A DNA stretch of 64,000 bases from Rebecca billardiae RCC1528. Its lineage: Eukaryota; Haptophyta. Positions within the stretch are counted from its first letter, which is position 1, and the number at the start of each line of letters is the position of its first letter. The position numbers were made by a program, and so were the translations under genes. The notes below the pieces were generated by a model. The model was not told where the DNA came from, ran no database searches, and was given only the letters and a program-made list of their open reading frames with translations. Location of the stretch: the NCBI GenBank assembly GCA_965240325.2, contig OZ251238.1, positions 1,607,115-1,671,114 of the forward strand, given 5' to 3'. This document shows, in pieces, positions 1 through 12,395 of the stretch.

Positions 1-1480
1 CTGCGCCTTTTTCCAGGCCGAGCATTTCGCGACGTGCCATTTTGTTTTTCTTTCTCGCCGAGTCGCGCGGCCGCGGGCCGCCGCGGTCCGCTCTCCGCGG
101 AAGGATGGCCGACCGGCCTTGCCGCACGGGCGCACGAGCACGTCGCCTCACAGCGACGGGCGCGGCAAGAGGGCGCGAGGGCGCGCTGCGCGGCGGGCAC
201 GCGGCGTGCGGCGCGTATGCGCGGTGTCCAGCTCATCGCGAGCTGGCGCACACGCTGCCATTGCGAAGGCGCGGCCGCTGCGACGGCTCGCGGTCGGCAG
301 GCGTCGCGCTCGAGTGCGGCAGCTGCACGCGAGGCGAGTCTGCGAGCGGCCGGCGCGCCGCGGGCTGGCGCGGGGCGCTGGCGTGCGTGCGCACGACCCA
401 CCGCACGCGCGCCCGCCCGAACGCTGCCTGCCGCACAGGCCGGATGCACCGCTCGTGCGCTGCCACCCTTGGCGGCCGCAGCGACCGGCGGACGGGTGCT
501 GGCCGTCATGCGCGCGCGCGCGCGCTCGGCGCGGCGCGCGCGGCGGGCGGGCGGCGGGCGCATGCGTGCGCGATGGATCGATGGCGCTGCGCTCGCGCCA
601 CTGCGAGGGGCTGCGTACGCGTGCCCGCGCGTGGCCTGCTCCCTTGCGGTTAGCGTGTGCATAGCTGTGCATGCGGCCGCGACCGCCGCGGCACGGCGCT
701 CGCTGCTCGGGGAGCAGGCGCGCGGGCGGGTGCGCGCCGGGCGCCGGGCGCCGCGTCTTCGCTGCGGCGCACGCCGCCTCAGCGCGTGCAAGACCGCGCG
801 CGCCTGCCGTCGCGCGAGCGGGCGCGGGCGGAGCGGTGAAGGCGCCGCTCGCGCCCGGAGGCGATGCCGCCATCGCTCTTTCTACCGGGCTGGCGGCCGC
901 TGACGAAACGAATCCGTGGTCGTCCGGGCCTTCGTCTTGTGCAGCCAGCATGGCTGCCGAGGCGGCGGTTGGCACGTGCTTTTGGTCGTTGGCGCTCACG
1001 GCACGCTCACGGCGGCGCGGTGGCGTGCTGCGCGAGCGCGTGCTCGCACAGCAGGCACGCCGCGCACTGCACCGCTGCTCGAGACCGCGAGTGCCGCCGC
1101 GCGCAAAGAGTGCCGCCGCTGAGCGCGCGGCCCGCGGCGGCTGTGCTTCCGGCTCGCCGCCGGCGAGCACGCAGGGCTCGGCGCGCGCGCGCCCTCCGGT
1201 GCCAGACGCGACGGCATGCGGCTTGGAGGCATACGCCACACGGCCAGCCCCTGTGCCACCGCGCCAGCGTGAGACTCAGCGCCAGTGCTCGGTCCGGCCG
1301 GCAGCCCGGCCGCCCTCGGCGTGCAGTCGGACGGCCTCGGGGGATGACTGGTTGGGCGGCGGACGAGCGACGACGGGCGCCTACTGGCGAGCCTTGGCCG
1401 CGTCGTGCGCGTCGTCAAGCCAAGCAGCCATCGCCCGCGCCCGCGCCCGCCGCCGCCATTTGTAGAAGTCTCAGTGGCCA
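1..1480. repeat. Subtelomeric block A, copy 1
   Basis: This stretch begins with a TTT-rich segment (ctgcgcctttttcc, then cattttgtttttc) and runs through very GC-rich DNA to a C-rich box ending in ccgccgccatttgtag near 1462. The same order of landmarks recurs at about 4523-6005 and 17950-19465. Shared landmarks include gacgaaacgaatccgtgg, cagccagcatggctgccgag and the box itself. Long ORFs cover it on both strands, but they are not conserved in frame between copies. I treat them as products of high GC, not genes. Confidence 0.75.
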
Positions 1481-2740
1481 TGCACCCTGCGCACGGCGTG
1501 CCGACCACGCGGCAGCTGCAAGTCTGGCTGGCGAGGCGCGATGAACCGCTGCGCAGCACGCGGCGTTCAAGCCGAGCGCGAGGCGTGGGACCTCCCGGGC
1601 TACCCGCACGAGGGCGCACACGACGACCCCGAGCCAGCCTCGGGCTGCGGCTGCAGCGCCGAGGCTAGTGCGTCCGGAGCTGTGCCGGCTGCGCCGAGCG
1701 CGCGATGCCGGGCGCGCCCGCGTCCAGAGTGCGGCTCGGCTGGGCTCGTCTGACCTCTGCGAAGCACGCGGCGCCGCGGCCGAGGTCGAGGCGTGGCATC
1801 CAGCGACTATGCCCGCGCGGGCCCGCACGGGCTGCCCGTGCCCCAGGCTCGGGCTGTCGCGGCCGTACCGATTAGCTGGGCCTGGGGCAGCGCGCGCGGC
1901 CGTCGCGGGCCCACCCATCGCGCGCCCGCGTGGGCGCGACGGCAGCGCGTGGGGCGGTGCGAGCCAGTCGAGCGACCGCAGCGCGTGCTGCTCGGCGGCG
2001 CGTGGCGCGAGCGCGCCGCGACCGTGGTTGGCGTCACGCACCGGCTCAGCTGCCCCCGCCCCCGCGCCCCCATCTCCCACCTCGTCCGAGCTGCCTCTCG
2101 GGACGGTGCGCGTCTACGCGCAGCTGCTGGGTGCCGCTGGTCGCGCACGCGCCTCACGTCGAAGGCGCGGCCGCCCCTTACAGGGACGCGTGCACGTGGC
2201 GATCGAGACGAGCACACTCGAGCGTGGTCAGCGCGGGTCGGCAGTGGCGAGCAGCAGAAGAGCAGTCTCTATGTTGGACGGCCGCGCACGCCGCCGGGCC
2301 GAGCTCTGCGCGCAGACTTGGCGGCTGTTCACGTGCTGCCGACTGGCACCGAGCACTGCACGGCGTCGTGCGATGGATGGAGACGCGAATGCACCCTCCC
2401 AGCACGCGCGCTCGACCGCTCGGCAGTGCACGCGCGCGGCCGCGCGCAGCCGGCAGCGTGTGCGTGGCAGCGCGGCCGCGAGCAAGGGGCTGGCGGTGCG
2501 CTCGCGCCGCCTCGATGGCCGCGCGTGGGACGTGGCGAGCTGGCCGAGGCGCTCTGGGCGCACGCTTCGACGGCGCGTGGATCCTCTCGAGCACCACTGG
2601 GCTGCCGTGCGCGCGCACGCGACGCGCACGACAGCCGCCCTCCGGCGGACGGCGGGGATGAAGTGTGGCCATGCTGATCTTTGATGCCGGATTTCTCGCC
2701 GCCTGGAATATCGCGGTTGGTTACCTTTTTCGCGCGGTGA
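1481..2740. repeat. Subtelomeric block B, copy 1
   Basis: This block runs from the gcgcacggcgtgccgaccacg region, through a second C-rich box near 2050-2075 followed by cacctcgtccgagctgcctc, to cctggaatatcgcggttgg at 2703-2721. Diverged copies lie at about 6006-6600 (partial), 7500-8705, 19466-20513 and 31641-32870. The 2703-2721 sequence is also the undisrupted counterpart of the site where a 2-kb transposon sits at 20519. No gene is supported. Confidence 0.7.
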
Positions 2741-3740
2741 CCGTTGCGGCGGCGCGCGAATTCAGCATGGCCTCTCCCCACGCGGGGCGGACAAGACTGA
2801 CGCCGCTGGCTTCTGCCTTTCTGGCTGGCTAGGTGCTGTTGCGCCAAGCGTGGCGCAGCACGGTATGGTTGTGTGCGGGCAATCGGGCCAGTTGGACGGC
2901 CGAATTGGGGTGTGGACGGGCCACGCCCGCGAGGGCATCCCCACGTACAGCAAGGGCGGCCCAGCCAGGGCGGGGGCGCGGCCACGGCGAGCAGCGTGTC
3001 ACTGCTGCCGATTGCACGGCTCCTGGCGTGGAACTTGTCGCGTGAGCCCTCGCCCCGCCGCGCACGCTCCTGCGGCACCGAGGCTGCCGCTCCGCGCCCG
3101 AGCAGATCGCGCGGCGCGCGCGGCGGCGCCTGCCGGGTGCTGCTGCTGCTGGCTGGGCCGCGCCGGAGAGGCGGGAGCTGCGGGCGTGGAGCGCCGCAGC
3201 CGTCCCAGCGCCTCGCGCCGGTCGAAGCTGCCCCCGCCCCGGCCCCCCATCTTACTCTTCGTCAAGCCTGCGCCTGGTGGGCCGCGTAGTGAGCGGCAAG
3301 CATCAGGTCCCTCCTCATCGCGCTTGAGCGCCCGCTCTCTGCGCACGGCCGTCGTGCCGCTGGGCGCGCGCGCGCCCCGCGTCGATGGAGCGGGCGCGCC
3401 TTGCCGCGGCGGCCGAGACGAGCACTGTCGAAGCACTGTCGAGCGCGATCATCGCGGCGGCGAGCAGCGGTCGTGGCTGGCGCAACACGCCGGCCCAGCC
3501 CGCCCCCGCCCCCGCGCCCCCATCCTCCACCCGTGCGCGCCATCACGGCCGCGCGGCCCACGCCGCTGGGTGCCGCCGCTCGCGCGCGCGCCTAGGTTAG
3601 GGCGGTCTGGGCGGGCAGGCGGCGATGGCGGGCGTCTCTGCGCGGGCCTTGGCTGCGGCGGGCGCATCGTCTAGTCGAGCAGCAGTCGCCCGCGCCCGCG
3701 CCCGCCGCCGCCGTTTGTAGTCTCAACCTGATTTTGCCGC
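2741..3740. repeat. Subtelomeric block D, copy 1
   Basis: It begins near gaattcagcatggcctctcc (2759) and contains three C-rich boxes, near 3230, 3500 and 3690. Related copies lie at about 8706-9980 and 12396-13740. The run tggctaggtgctgttgcgcc occurs here at about 2826 and again at about 9130. No gene is supported. Confidence 0.65.
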
Positions 3741-4522
3741 CGCGCACTGGAGTGTTGCTGCGGGCGTGGTGCGCAGCAGCCGACCCAGCGCCTCGCACCG
3801 GTCGAAGCTGCCCCCGCCCCGGCCCCCCATCGTCCACCTCGTCCTATCTGACTCCGGTGAGCAGCAGCTGCTGAATGCCCAGCATACGCCCTTGCTGCCC
3901 GTGCGCAGGAGGCTGAGCCGTGCGGTGCGTGATGGCTGGCGGCCCGCGACTGGCGTCGCGCTCGGCGTACGTGAGGCGAGTCGGCGGGCAGCCTGCGCAC
4001 CACGGGTTGGCGCGCGGCACTGGCGTGCTACACCGAGACGAGACGACACATGCGCGCCCACGCCCGCGCTGCCTGCAGCACCGGCCGGATGCACCGCTGG
4101 TGCGTTGCCACACTCAACGGCAGCAGCTGCCGGCGGTCCGGTGCGGGATGCCACGTGCGCGCGCGCGCGCTCGGCGCGGCGGCTGTGGCGGGCCGGCGGA
4201 GGGCGCAGGAGTGCGCGATGGAATGACTGCAATGCTCCCACACCACTGCGCGGGGCCGCGTGTGCGCGCTCGCGCGCAGCGCGCTCTCTCCTCGTCAGCG
4301 TGCGCACTGCTCGGTGGGCGTGCGGTCGTGCCCGAGGTGCAGCGCTTGCGTTGGGCGCGGCGGCGCGGGCGGGTGCGCACCGGGCGCCGCGTGCGGTATG
4401 CGTGCGCGGAGGCCCTCGTGCCCGCGCGACGGCGCGCGCGGTCGACCTGGCATCGCGGGAAGAGGCATGGCTCCTGACGATGCAGTCTCGCTGCGAGGCG
4501 GCGGGCGCTGCCATCGTCCTGC
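3741..4522. repeat. Subtelomeric block G, copy 1
   Basis: The block starts at a C-rich box (about 3809-3835), passes ctccggtgagcagcagctgc and ends in catcgtcctgctctgcgcc, where block A begins. Paralogues are at 15241-17950, interrupted by a transposon, and 34091-34880. Bases 4141-4165 (gtgcgggatgccacgtgcgc) are the uninterrupted equivalent of the insertion site of the element at 15633-17585. Confidence 0.7.
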
Positions 4523-6005
4523 TCTGCGCCTTTTTCCTTCCCGCGCATTTCGCGACGCTCCGTTTTGTTTTTGGTTTTCTTTCTCGCCGGCGCGGTCCGC
4601 TGTCCACGATGGCCGACCAGCCTTTCCGCACGGGCGCACGAGCACGTCGCCTCGCCGCAGCGACGGGCGCGGCAAGAGGGCGCGAGGGCGCGCTGCGCGG
4701 CGGGCACGCGGCGTGCAACGCGTATGCATCGTGTCCAGCTCACCGCGAGGTGGCTCGCACGCTGCCGTTGCGAAGGCGCGGCCGCGGCGACGGCTCGCGG
4801 TCGGCATTGCGCTCGCGTGATGCGGCCGCGCGTGAAGCGGGCCGGCGCGCGGCCGGCGCCCCACGGGCTGGCGGGGAGCGCCGGGTAACACCCACCTGGC
4901 CCGTGTCGCGCACGCGCGCGCGCGCGCTGCCCACCGCGCCGGCCAGGGGCGCGGTGGGAATGTTGCCACGCGCGACGGCCCGGGGGACGGTCGGGACTGG
5001 CCGCCCGCCAGTCGCGCGCGCGCGCGCGCGCCCGGCGCGCGGCGCGCGAGCGGAGTGCGCGTGCGTGCGCGAATGGCCGATGGCGCTGCGCCCGCGCCAC
5101 TGCGCGGGGCTGCGTGCGCGTACCCGCGCGCGGCCTGCTCCCCTGTGGACGGCGTGTGCACGCACGGCTCTGCATGCGGCCGCCGTGGCGCGGCGCCCGC
5201 TGCCCGGGGACGGTGGCGCGGGCGGGTGCGCGCCGGGCGCCGGGTGACGCGTCTTCGCTGCGGCGCGCGCCTCCTCGGCCCGTGCGCGACCGCGCGCGCC
5301 TGCCGTTGCGCGAGCGGGCGCGGGCGGAGCGGCGAAGGCGCCGCTCGCGCCCGGAGGCGATGCCGCCATCGCCCATCGCTCTTCCGTACCGGGCTTGGCG
5401 GCGCTGACGAAACGAATCCGTGGTCGTCTGGGCTTCCTTTCCGCGGAGCAGCCAGCATGGCTGCCGAGGCGGCGGTTGGCACGTTGCTTTTCGTCGTTGG
5501 CGCTCACGGCACGCTCACGGCGGCGCGGCGGCGTGCGGCGCGAGCGCGTGCTCGCACAGCAGGCACGTCGTGCGCCACACCGCTGCGCAAGGCAGCGAGT
5601 GCCGCCGCGTGCAGCTGCGCCGCATCAGAGAGCGCAGCCGCCAGGCGCGCGGCCCGCTGTGGAACGGCTTCCTGCCCGCCGCCGGCGCGCGCCGACGGCG
5701 AGCACGCAGGGCTCGGCGCGTGCGCGCCCTCCGGTGCCAGACGCGAAGGCATGCGTCTAGGAGGCATACGCCACACGGCCAGCCCCTGTGCCACCGCGCC
5801 AGCGTGAGACTCAGCGCCGGTGCTCGGTCTGGCCGGCAGCCCCCGGCCGCCCTTAGCGTGCAGTCGGACGGCCTCGGGGGATGGCGGGTTGGGCGGCGGA
5901 CGAGCGACGACGGGCGCCTACTGGCGAGCCTTGGCCGCGTCATGCGCGCGTCGTCAAGCCAAGCAGCCATTGCCCGCGCCCGCGCCCGCCGCCGCCATGT
6001 GTAGT
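4523..6005. repeat. Subtelomeric block A, copy 2
   Basis: This is a close relative of 17950-19465: long stretches differ only by scattered substitutions and small indels. It is a more distant relative of 1-1480. It ends in the C-rich box with ccgccgccatgtgtag. It contains a (CG)n run near 5017-5035. No gene is supported. Confidence 0.75.
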
Positions 6006-6600
6006 CTCGGTTGCCGCGCGCGGCCTGCGCCGAGTGCTCCGACCGCACGGCAGCTGCTGGCCTGGCTGGCGAGGTGCGATGAACCGCGGCGCAGCACGCG
6101 GCGTTCAAGCCGAGCGCGAGGCGTGGAGCCCAACGGGCTGCCCGCACGAGGGCGCACGCGACGACCGCGAGCCAGCCTCGGGCTGCGGCTGCAGCGCCGA
6201 GGCCAGTGCGTCCGGAGCCGTGCCGGCTGCGCCGAGCGCTTGCCACACCGCGTTGCCTGGCGCGCCCGCGCCCCGTGCGGCTCGGCTGGGCTCGCCGAAC
6301 CTCGGCACAGCACGCGGCGCAGCGGCCGGCTGCGAGGAGTGACGCTCCGCGACTGTGCCCGCGCGGGCCCGCACCGACTGCCAGCGCCCCACGGCCGGGC
6401 TGTCGCGGCCGTACCGACGCTGGGCCCGGGGCAGCGCGCGCTGCCGTCGCGGGCTGTCCATATCGCGCCCGCGCGGGCGCGACGGCAGCGCGTGGGGTGG
6501 GCAGCGAGCCAGCCGAGCGAGCGCAGCGCATGCTCGGTCGGCGGCGTGAGCGCGTCGCGGCCGTGGCTGTCGGCACGCATCTGCCCAGGCGCCGGACTCG
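6006..6600. repeat. Partial subtelomeric block B
   Basis: It matches the start of block B (ctggctggcgaggtgcgatgaacc, then the gccgaggccagtgcgtccgg segment also seen at about 1660 and 32000). The match stops near 6590, where the sequence turns into the apparently unique DNA of the 6684-7229 gene. The truncation marks a junction between repeat and unique sequence. Confidence 0.6.
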
Positions 6601-6683
6601 GGGGCCTGCTGCAGACCTGCTGGACGCTGGTGGCCAGGAGATTCCGGGGCCAAAGCGCGCAGTCGTCCTTCGCGGTCATCATC

Positions 6684-7229
6684 ATGTCGTCGTCATTGCG
6701 TGACGTGAACGAGCAGGCGTGGCTCACGCTGGAGCTGGTGAGGAGCCTGGGTAACGGGGACAGTCTCGCGCTCGAGAGCGTCGGTGAAGTCATGGCGTGG
6801 CCCGGGATGCGCTCGGCCTCGGACCTGTCCACGCGGCTCGAGGCAGGCACCCTGTATGCCAAGGCGAAGATTGACGCCGCGATCAGCCTGGCGGCGGCGC
6901 GGGCTGAAGTCGACGCGTTGCTGGGGGAGCCGGCAGGCGAGGGCACGGCCGGCGCGCAGTACCGGAGCGAGGCCCTGCCCGCACCGCCCGAGCGCGCGGC
7001 GCGCGTCGCCGAGCAGCAGCTGCGCGTCGACGCCCAGGGCCCGCCGGCGGCGCGGACGGGCGACGCGCAGGCGGCGCAGAGCGCGGGCCCGTCGCAGAAG
7101 CGTGCGCGGCGCGCGGCGGCACGGCGCGCGTGCCCGCCGCAGCGACGCGCGCAGGGAGAGTGCATGCGACCGATCGTCCCCGAGAACTACCACCCCCCGG
7201 CAGCCGATACTGCATCGTCCTCACCATAG
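6684..7229 (+). CDS. Small hypothetical protein, about 181 aa
   Basis: I do not recognise the family. The reading frame is open well upstream, but only from ATG 6684 does the translation look like a folded protein: it begins MSSSLRDVNEQAWLTLELV and continues with balanced Leu/Glu/Ala/Lys helices to about residue 90. An Arg/Ala-rich tail follows, containing the basic stretch SQKRARRAAARR, a possible nuclear-localisation signal, and the frame ends at 7229. Its codon use and amino-acid balance differ from the Arg/Ala-rich translations of the surrounding repeat blocks. No other copy of this segment exists in the window, although flanking sequence on both sides is repeat. It could be an exon of a larger gene. 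Function is unknown. Confidence 0.45.
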   Translation: MSSSLRDVNEQAWLTLELVRSLGNGDSLALESVGEVMAWPGMRSASDLSTRLEAGTLYAKAKIDAAISLAAARAEVDALLGEPAGEGTAGAQYRSEALPAPPERAARVAEQQLRVDAQGPPAARTGDAQAAQSAGPSQKRARRAAARRACPPQRRAQGECMRPIVPENYHPPAADTASSSP

Positions 7230-7499
7230 TCCATAGCATAGCAGTCGTCGCGCCCGTGGGCGCGCAACCGCGCCGCGCGCAGTCTTATTCAACGATCGAT
7301 GGCACTATACTGCTGCCGCTTCGCGCGCATCATGACGTCGCGAGCATCAGCAGTGGCCGGCGCGGAGACACGGGGCCGGTATCCGGTCACGGCGCGGACT
7401 GAGGGCGGTTGATGAATTCGCGGGCATCGGCAAGTGCTGATCACAGCTACTTTACGCTGATATATATAATAATCGCGATCGATCATGGCCAGTGCGAGT
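7230..7499. other. Short non-repeat spacer
   Basis: This is lower-GC sequence with a small AT run (gatatatataataatcgcga, about 7459-7478). I see no gene. It separates the 6684-7229 ORF from the next block B copy. Confidence 0.5.
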
Positions 7500-8705
7500 G
7501 TCGTCCCGACCACGTGGCAGCTGAGACTGCGCGCGGCTTTCGCCTCACCTCCCGGTCTCAGCCGGCTGCATGGCGAGGTGCGCGGAACTGCGCTGCGCAG
7601 CACGCGGCGGCCAAGCCGAGCGCAAAGAGTCAGGACGACTACGAGGCCCGCGGGCTTATGACCGGTCCGTACTCGTTCCGAGTGCGCACATGACTACGGC
7701 GAGCGAGGCTCGGGCTGTCGCAGCACACGGCGCCGCGGCCGAGATTGAGGCGTGGCGCCCCGCGGCGTGCTCGCGCGCGCGTTCGCACTGGCTGCCCACG
7801 CCCCAGGCCCGACCTGTCGCGGCGGCCGCACCGACGCCGTGTCGGCGGCAGCGCTGCGCGTGGCCGGCACCGGCCGGGCGCGATGGCAGGCGATGGCAGC
7901 GCGCGGGGTGGGCAGTGAGCCAGCCGAGCGAGCGCAGCGCATGCTGCTGGGCGGCGCGTGGCGCGAGCGCGACGCGGCCGTGGCTGGCGCAACGCACCGG
8001 CCCAGCCTGCCCCCGCCCCCGCGCCCCCATCTTCCACCTCTGCCGAGCTGCCTCTGGTGCGCGCCATCACCGCAGTGAGCCGCCGATGCGCAGCTGCCGC
8101 ATGCCGCTGGTCGCGCACGCGCCTCACGTCGAAGGCGCGGCCGCGGCCGCCCAGCGCAGGGGCGCGTGCGCGCGGTGGTCGAGACGAGCACACTCGAGCG
8201 CGGTCAGCGCGGGTCGGCAGTGGCGAGCAGCAGTAGCGCAGTCTACATGTTGAACGGCCGCGGCCGAGCTCTGCGCGCAGACTTGGCAGCTGTTCACGCG
8301 TTGCTGATGGGCACCACGCACTGTGCGGCGGCCGAGCGGTGCAGTACGCGCGCCACCGCTCGGCAGTGCACTCGCACGGCCGCGCGCAGCCGGCAGCGTG
8401 TGCGTGGCAGCACGGCCGAGCGAGGGGCCGGCTGTGCGCTCGCGCCGCCGCCATGGCCGCGCGTGGGACGTGGGGCGCTGGCCGAGGCGCTCTGGGCGCG
8501 TGCTTCGACGGCGCGTGGCTCCCCTCGCGTACCACTGCGCCGGCGTGCGCGCGCACGCGACGCGCACGACAGCCACCTTGGCGGACGGCGGGGATGGCGT
8601 GCGGCCATGCTGGTCTTTGAGGCCGGATTTCTCGTCGCCTGGAATGTCGGTTGGTCAATCTTTTTTTCGCGACGCCACCGACGACCGTTGGTCGCGGCAG
8701 CGCGC
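7500..8705. repeat. Subtelomeric block B, copy 3
   Basis: It carries the C-rich box near 8010-8035 and, at 8636-8655, gcctggaatgtcggttgg, a second empty version of the transposon site occupied at 20519. It runs without a break into block D. Confidence 0.65.
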
Positions 8706-9980
8706 GAATTCAGCATGGCCTCTCCCCACGCGGGGACGAGTCTGCATCCCGCGGCGCGATGGGCGCGAGCCCGCGTTGGACGGGGCTGTCGTGCGCCTGG
8801 AGGTACGCACGTGGAGCGCCGTCTCCGCCCCTGCCGCCTCGCACCAGCCCAAGGCGGCCTCCGCCCCCGCCCCACTCGTCGTCCGACCTGCCTCCGGCTA
8901 GCCCGCAGTGGGCTCTCCAACAGCTGCGCCCGGCGGCTCGGGCGGGGGATCCGCGATGCTGGGCGTCCACAGGCGAGCCGTCGATGCATCGTGAGCGTCG
9001 TCTCGTCGGCAGCCGTCCCCCGCGCCCGCGCCCGCCGCCGCCATTTGGAGTCTCAGTCGCTGCTGCCTGCACTAGTAGTGTGTCCAGCTGACCAGTCGGC
9101 AACTGCCGCTGGCGTCTGCCTTTCTGGCTGGCTAGGTGCTGTTGCGCCAAGCGTGGTGCAGCGCGGTATGGTTGTGTGCGGGCGATTGGGCCACTTGGAC
9201 GGCCGAATTGGTGGGTGAACGGGCCACGCCAGCGAGGGCATCCCAGCGTGCAGCAAGGGCGGCCCAGTCAGGGTGGGAGCGCGGCCGCGCCGAGCGGCGC
9301 GTCACGGCTGCCGATTGCATGGCTCTTGCGCGGTGGAACTTGTCGCGTGAGCCCTCGCCCCGCCGTGCACGCTCCTGCGGCACCGAGGCTGCCGCGCCCG
9401 AGCAGATCGCGCGGCGCGCGCGGCGGCGCCTGCTGGGTGCTGCTGCTGCCGCTGCTGCGGAGGGCTGCTGAGTGGGCCGACTCGCAGCCCACGCCGGAGA
9501 GGCGGGCAGCGCGGCCGGGACGGCTGCGGATGCGGAGCGCCGCAGCCGTCCCAGCGCCTCGCACCGGTCGAAGCGGCCCCCGCCCCGCCCCCCCATCTTA
9601 CCCTTCGTCAAGCCTGCGCCTGGTGGGCCGCCTGGTGGGCCGCGTAGTGAGCGGCAAGCATCAGGGCGCTCCTCATCGCGCGTGAGCGCCAGCTCATCTG
9701 CGCACGGCCGTCCCACTGAGGTGCGGCTGGGCGCGCGCGCGCCTCGCGTCGATGGAGCGGGCGCGCCTTGCCGCGGCGGCCGCGACGAGCACTGTCGAAG
9801 CACTGCCGAGCGCGATCATCGCGGTGGCGAGCAGCGGTCGTGGCTGGCGTAACACACCGGCCCAGCCCGCCCCCGCCCCCGCGCCCCCATCCTCCACCTC
9901 GTCCGAGCTGCCTCCACTGCGCGCCATCACGGCTGCGCTGCGCACGCACGCGCCCCGCTTCGAGGGAGCGGCCGTCCCTT
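8706..9980. repeat. Subtelomeric block D, copy 2
   Basis: It starts at gaattcagcatggcctctcc and carries C-rich boxes near 8865, 9020, 9576 and 9868. It aligns with 2759-3590, including the ctggctaggtgctgttgcgc stretch. No gene is supported. Confidence 0.6.
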
Positions 9981-10470
9981 GCCGTGGTGCGTGGCGGTCG
10001 AGACGAGCGCACACTCCGGCGCGCATGATCACCGCGGGTCGGCGGCGGCGAGCAGGAGTCGCGCAGCCTATATTTTCAACCGCCAAGGGCGCGCCGCGGC
10101 CGAGCTCTGCGCGCAGACTTGGCAGCTGTTCACGCGTGGCTGGCGGGCACCACGCACTGCGCGGCGTCGTGCGTGCGAGTGGCGGAGACGCGAGTGCGTC
10201 CCCCCAGCAAGCGCGCTCGGCCGCTCGGCCGTGCGCTCGCGCGGCCGCGCGCAGCCGGCAGCGTTTGCTTTCAGCGCGGGCCGAGCGAGCGGGCAGTGCG
10301 CTCGCGCCGGGGGCGCAGTCGCAAGGGCTACGGGTGGGGCGGTGCGAGCCGGAGGGGGTGCACCGAGCGCATGGTGCTCGGCGGCGCGTGGCCCCTCTCG
10401 CGCACCGCTGAGTCGCGCTGAGTCGGCGTGCGTGCGCACCGGACAGCACGACGTCCGCCTTGAGCCCTTT
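9981..10470. repeat. Block B-like tail segment
   Basis: This is the B-type segment gagctctgcgcgcagacttg (10102), then ggcagctgttcacgcg. The same run is at about 2300, 8268, 20092 and 32638. It is diverged, with no gene supported. Confidence 0.5.
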
Positions 10471-12395
10471 GAGTCTTGACCCCGCGAACGCCGAGGCGGA
10501 ACGAGGGCCGCCATGCTTGCCGAGGGCTGGTTTTTTTTTGCGTGGGTCGCCGGGCGGTGCTTTTTTCCCTCGCGCTCCCGAATTCCGTCGCTTGCTTGTT
10601 CGCGAATCAGCATGGCAGCCCGAGTTCTCCGCGGGGTGGGTCTCACTTTGCAGGCAACGGCGGGAGGTGCCGGCGGGTCAGCAACGCGCGCACGCGCGCA
10701 TGCGTGCTCCTCGTCCGCTACGCGCGCGTGCGCGCTCACTGCCTCGGCGCAGGCGTAGCTGCGCGCCGCGTGGCGGCTCGCGACCGCCGGGCGTCGCGGC
10801 TCGGGCCGCAGCGGCCTGGCAGGCGAGGCTCGCGCCGACGAGCAGCAGCCTGCGCACTGCGGTTTCGCGCGGGGTGCGTGCTGCGCGCTTGGACTGTCCT
10901 CTTGCCCGCGACTGCACGCACGCTCTGCGACGCGCATGCCGCTGCGCGGCGTGGCGGCTCTCCGAGGCTGCGTTGGGCGTCGGACGGCGGCGCGGCCGCG
11001 CGCCGGGGGTGACGCGCGCATGGCACCCCACTGCCGACCGAGCGCCTCGCACCGTTTGAAGCTGGCCCCGCCCCGGCCCCCCATCTCAGTCTTCGTTCAA
11101 ACTTCACCTGGTGCGCGCAGGGGGCCGCAGCCAGGCCAGGTTGCTCATCGCGCGCGCGCGCCGCCCAGCCCACGCGCGTACTGCAGTGCAGCCGGTCGCG
11201 CGCGAGCGCGCCTCGCGCGGAAGGGGCGGGCGCGCCTTGCCATGGCGCGAGCGCGTGGCGGTCGAGACGCGCACACTCGAGCGCGGGCAGCGCGTGTCGG
11301 CGCTGGCGCCAGCACTGGCACGGGCATTGCCCTGGGCCGCCGCGCGCGCAGGTCGCCCTCTCTCGTGCGGCTCCTAGGTCGGCGGGCTGGGGGGCCGCCA
11401 AGGGGAGCGACGCGCTGCGCGACGTCGTGCGAGGGATGGACTCTCCATCCACCTCGTCGCGCGCTCGACCGCCCCTCCGTGCGCGGCGGGCGCGTGGCCG
11501 CACCCAGCCGGCAGCGCGCGCGCGGCCGAGCCGGGCCGGGCCGAGGGGCCGGCGGCGCGCTCGCGCCAGGGGCGCAGACGCAAAGGCTACGGGTGGGGCG
11601 GTGCGAGCCAGCGGGGGCACGCTGGGCGTACGCTGCGCAGCGGCGCGTGGCGCCGCTCGCGCACCACTGCGCCGGCGGGGACGTGCGCGCCTTGACCGTC
11701 CGCCTTGACTCCGCCGGCGGGGACGGGGCGCCGCCATGCTTGCGGCCGAGGGTCTTGATGGCCTTTTGTTTTTCCGCGCTCGCTGTACGCCCAAAAAAAA
11801 CCCGGCGGATGTTCAACTTCCCCCCGGCACCACCAATCAAACAAGGCGCCCGGACTTCGCCAAAACCGGCGGCCGATAAATTTCACAGAAAAAACCTGAA
11901 AAAAGCCTTGCGCGCGGTGCCGACTGACTTGCGGCCGCCTGCGCCATCCACGATGCCGTCGACACCACTTCCATCGTCCCGCTGGGTCTTGGGCTCCCTT
12001 TGCAGACAGACGGGCGCAACGGCGGAGGGTGTCGGCGGGTCGGCAAGGCGCGCACGTGCAGGCGCGCGCTCCTCGCCCTCCACGCGCACGTGCGCGCTCG
12101 CTGCCTCCGCGCAGGACCAGCTGCGCGCCGCGTGACGGCTCGCGGCCGCCGGGCGTCGCGGCTCGGGCGGCAGCGGCCTGACAGGCGAGGCTCGTGCCGA
12201 CGAGCCGCAGCCTGCACACCGCGGTCTCGCGCGGGGTGCGTGCTACGCGCGTGGGTTGCCCTCCCGCTCGCCGGCCGCACGCACGCTCTGCACCGCGCAT
12301 GCCGTTGCGGTGAGCGGCGGCTCTCAGAGGCTGCGGCGGGCGTCGGACGGCGGCGCGGCCGTGCGCAGGGCGTCCTACTGCCGACCCAGCGCCTC
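10471..12395. repeat. Block H, two diverged tandem copies
   Basis: The stretch at about 10640-11040 recurs at about 11990-12400, an offset of roughly 1350 bases. Shared runs include gcgccgcgtggcggctcgcg or its variants and ccgccgggcgtcgcggctcggg-type sequence. Between the copies, 11740-11960 is unusually low in GC, with A-tracts (cccaaaaaaaaccc, cagaaaaaacctgaaaaaag). No gene is supported. Confidence 0.55.
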
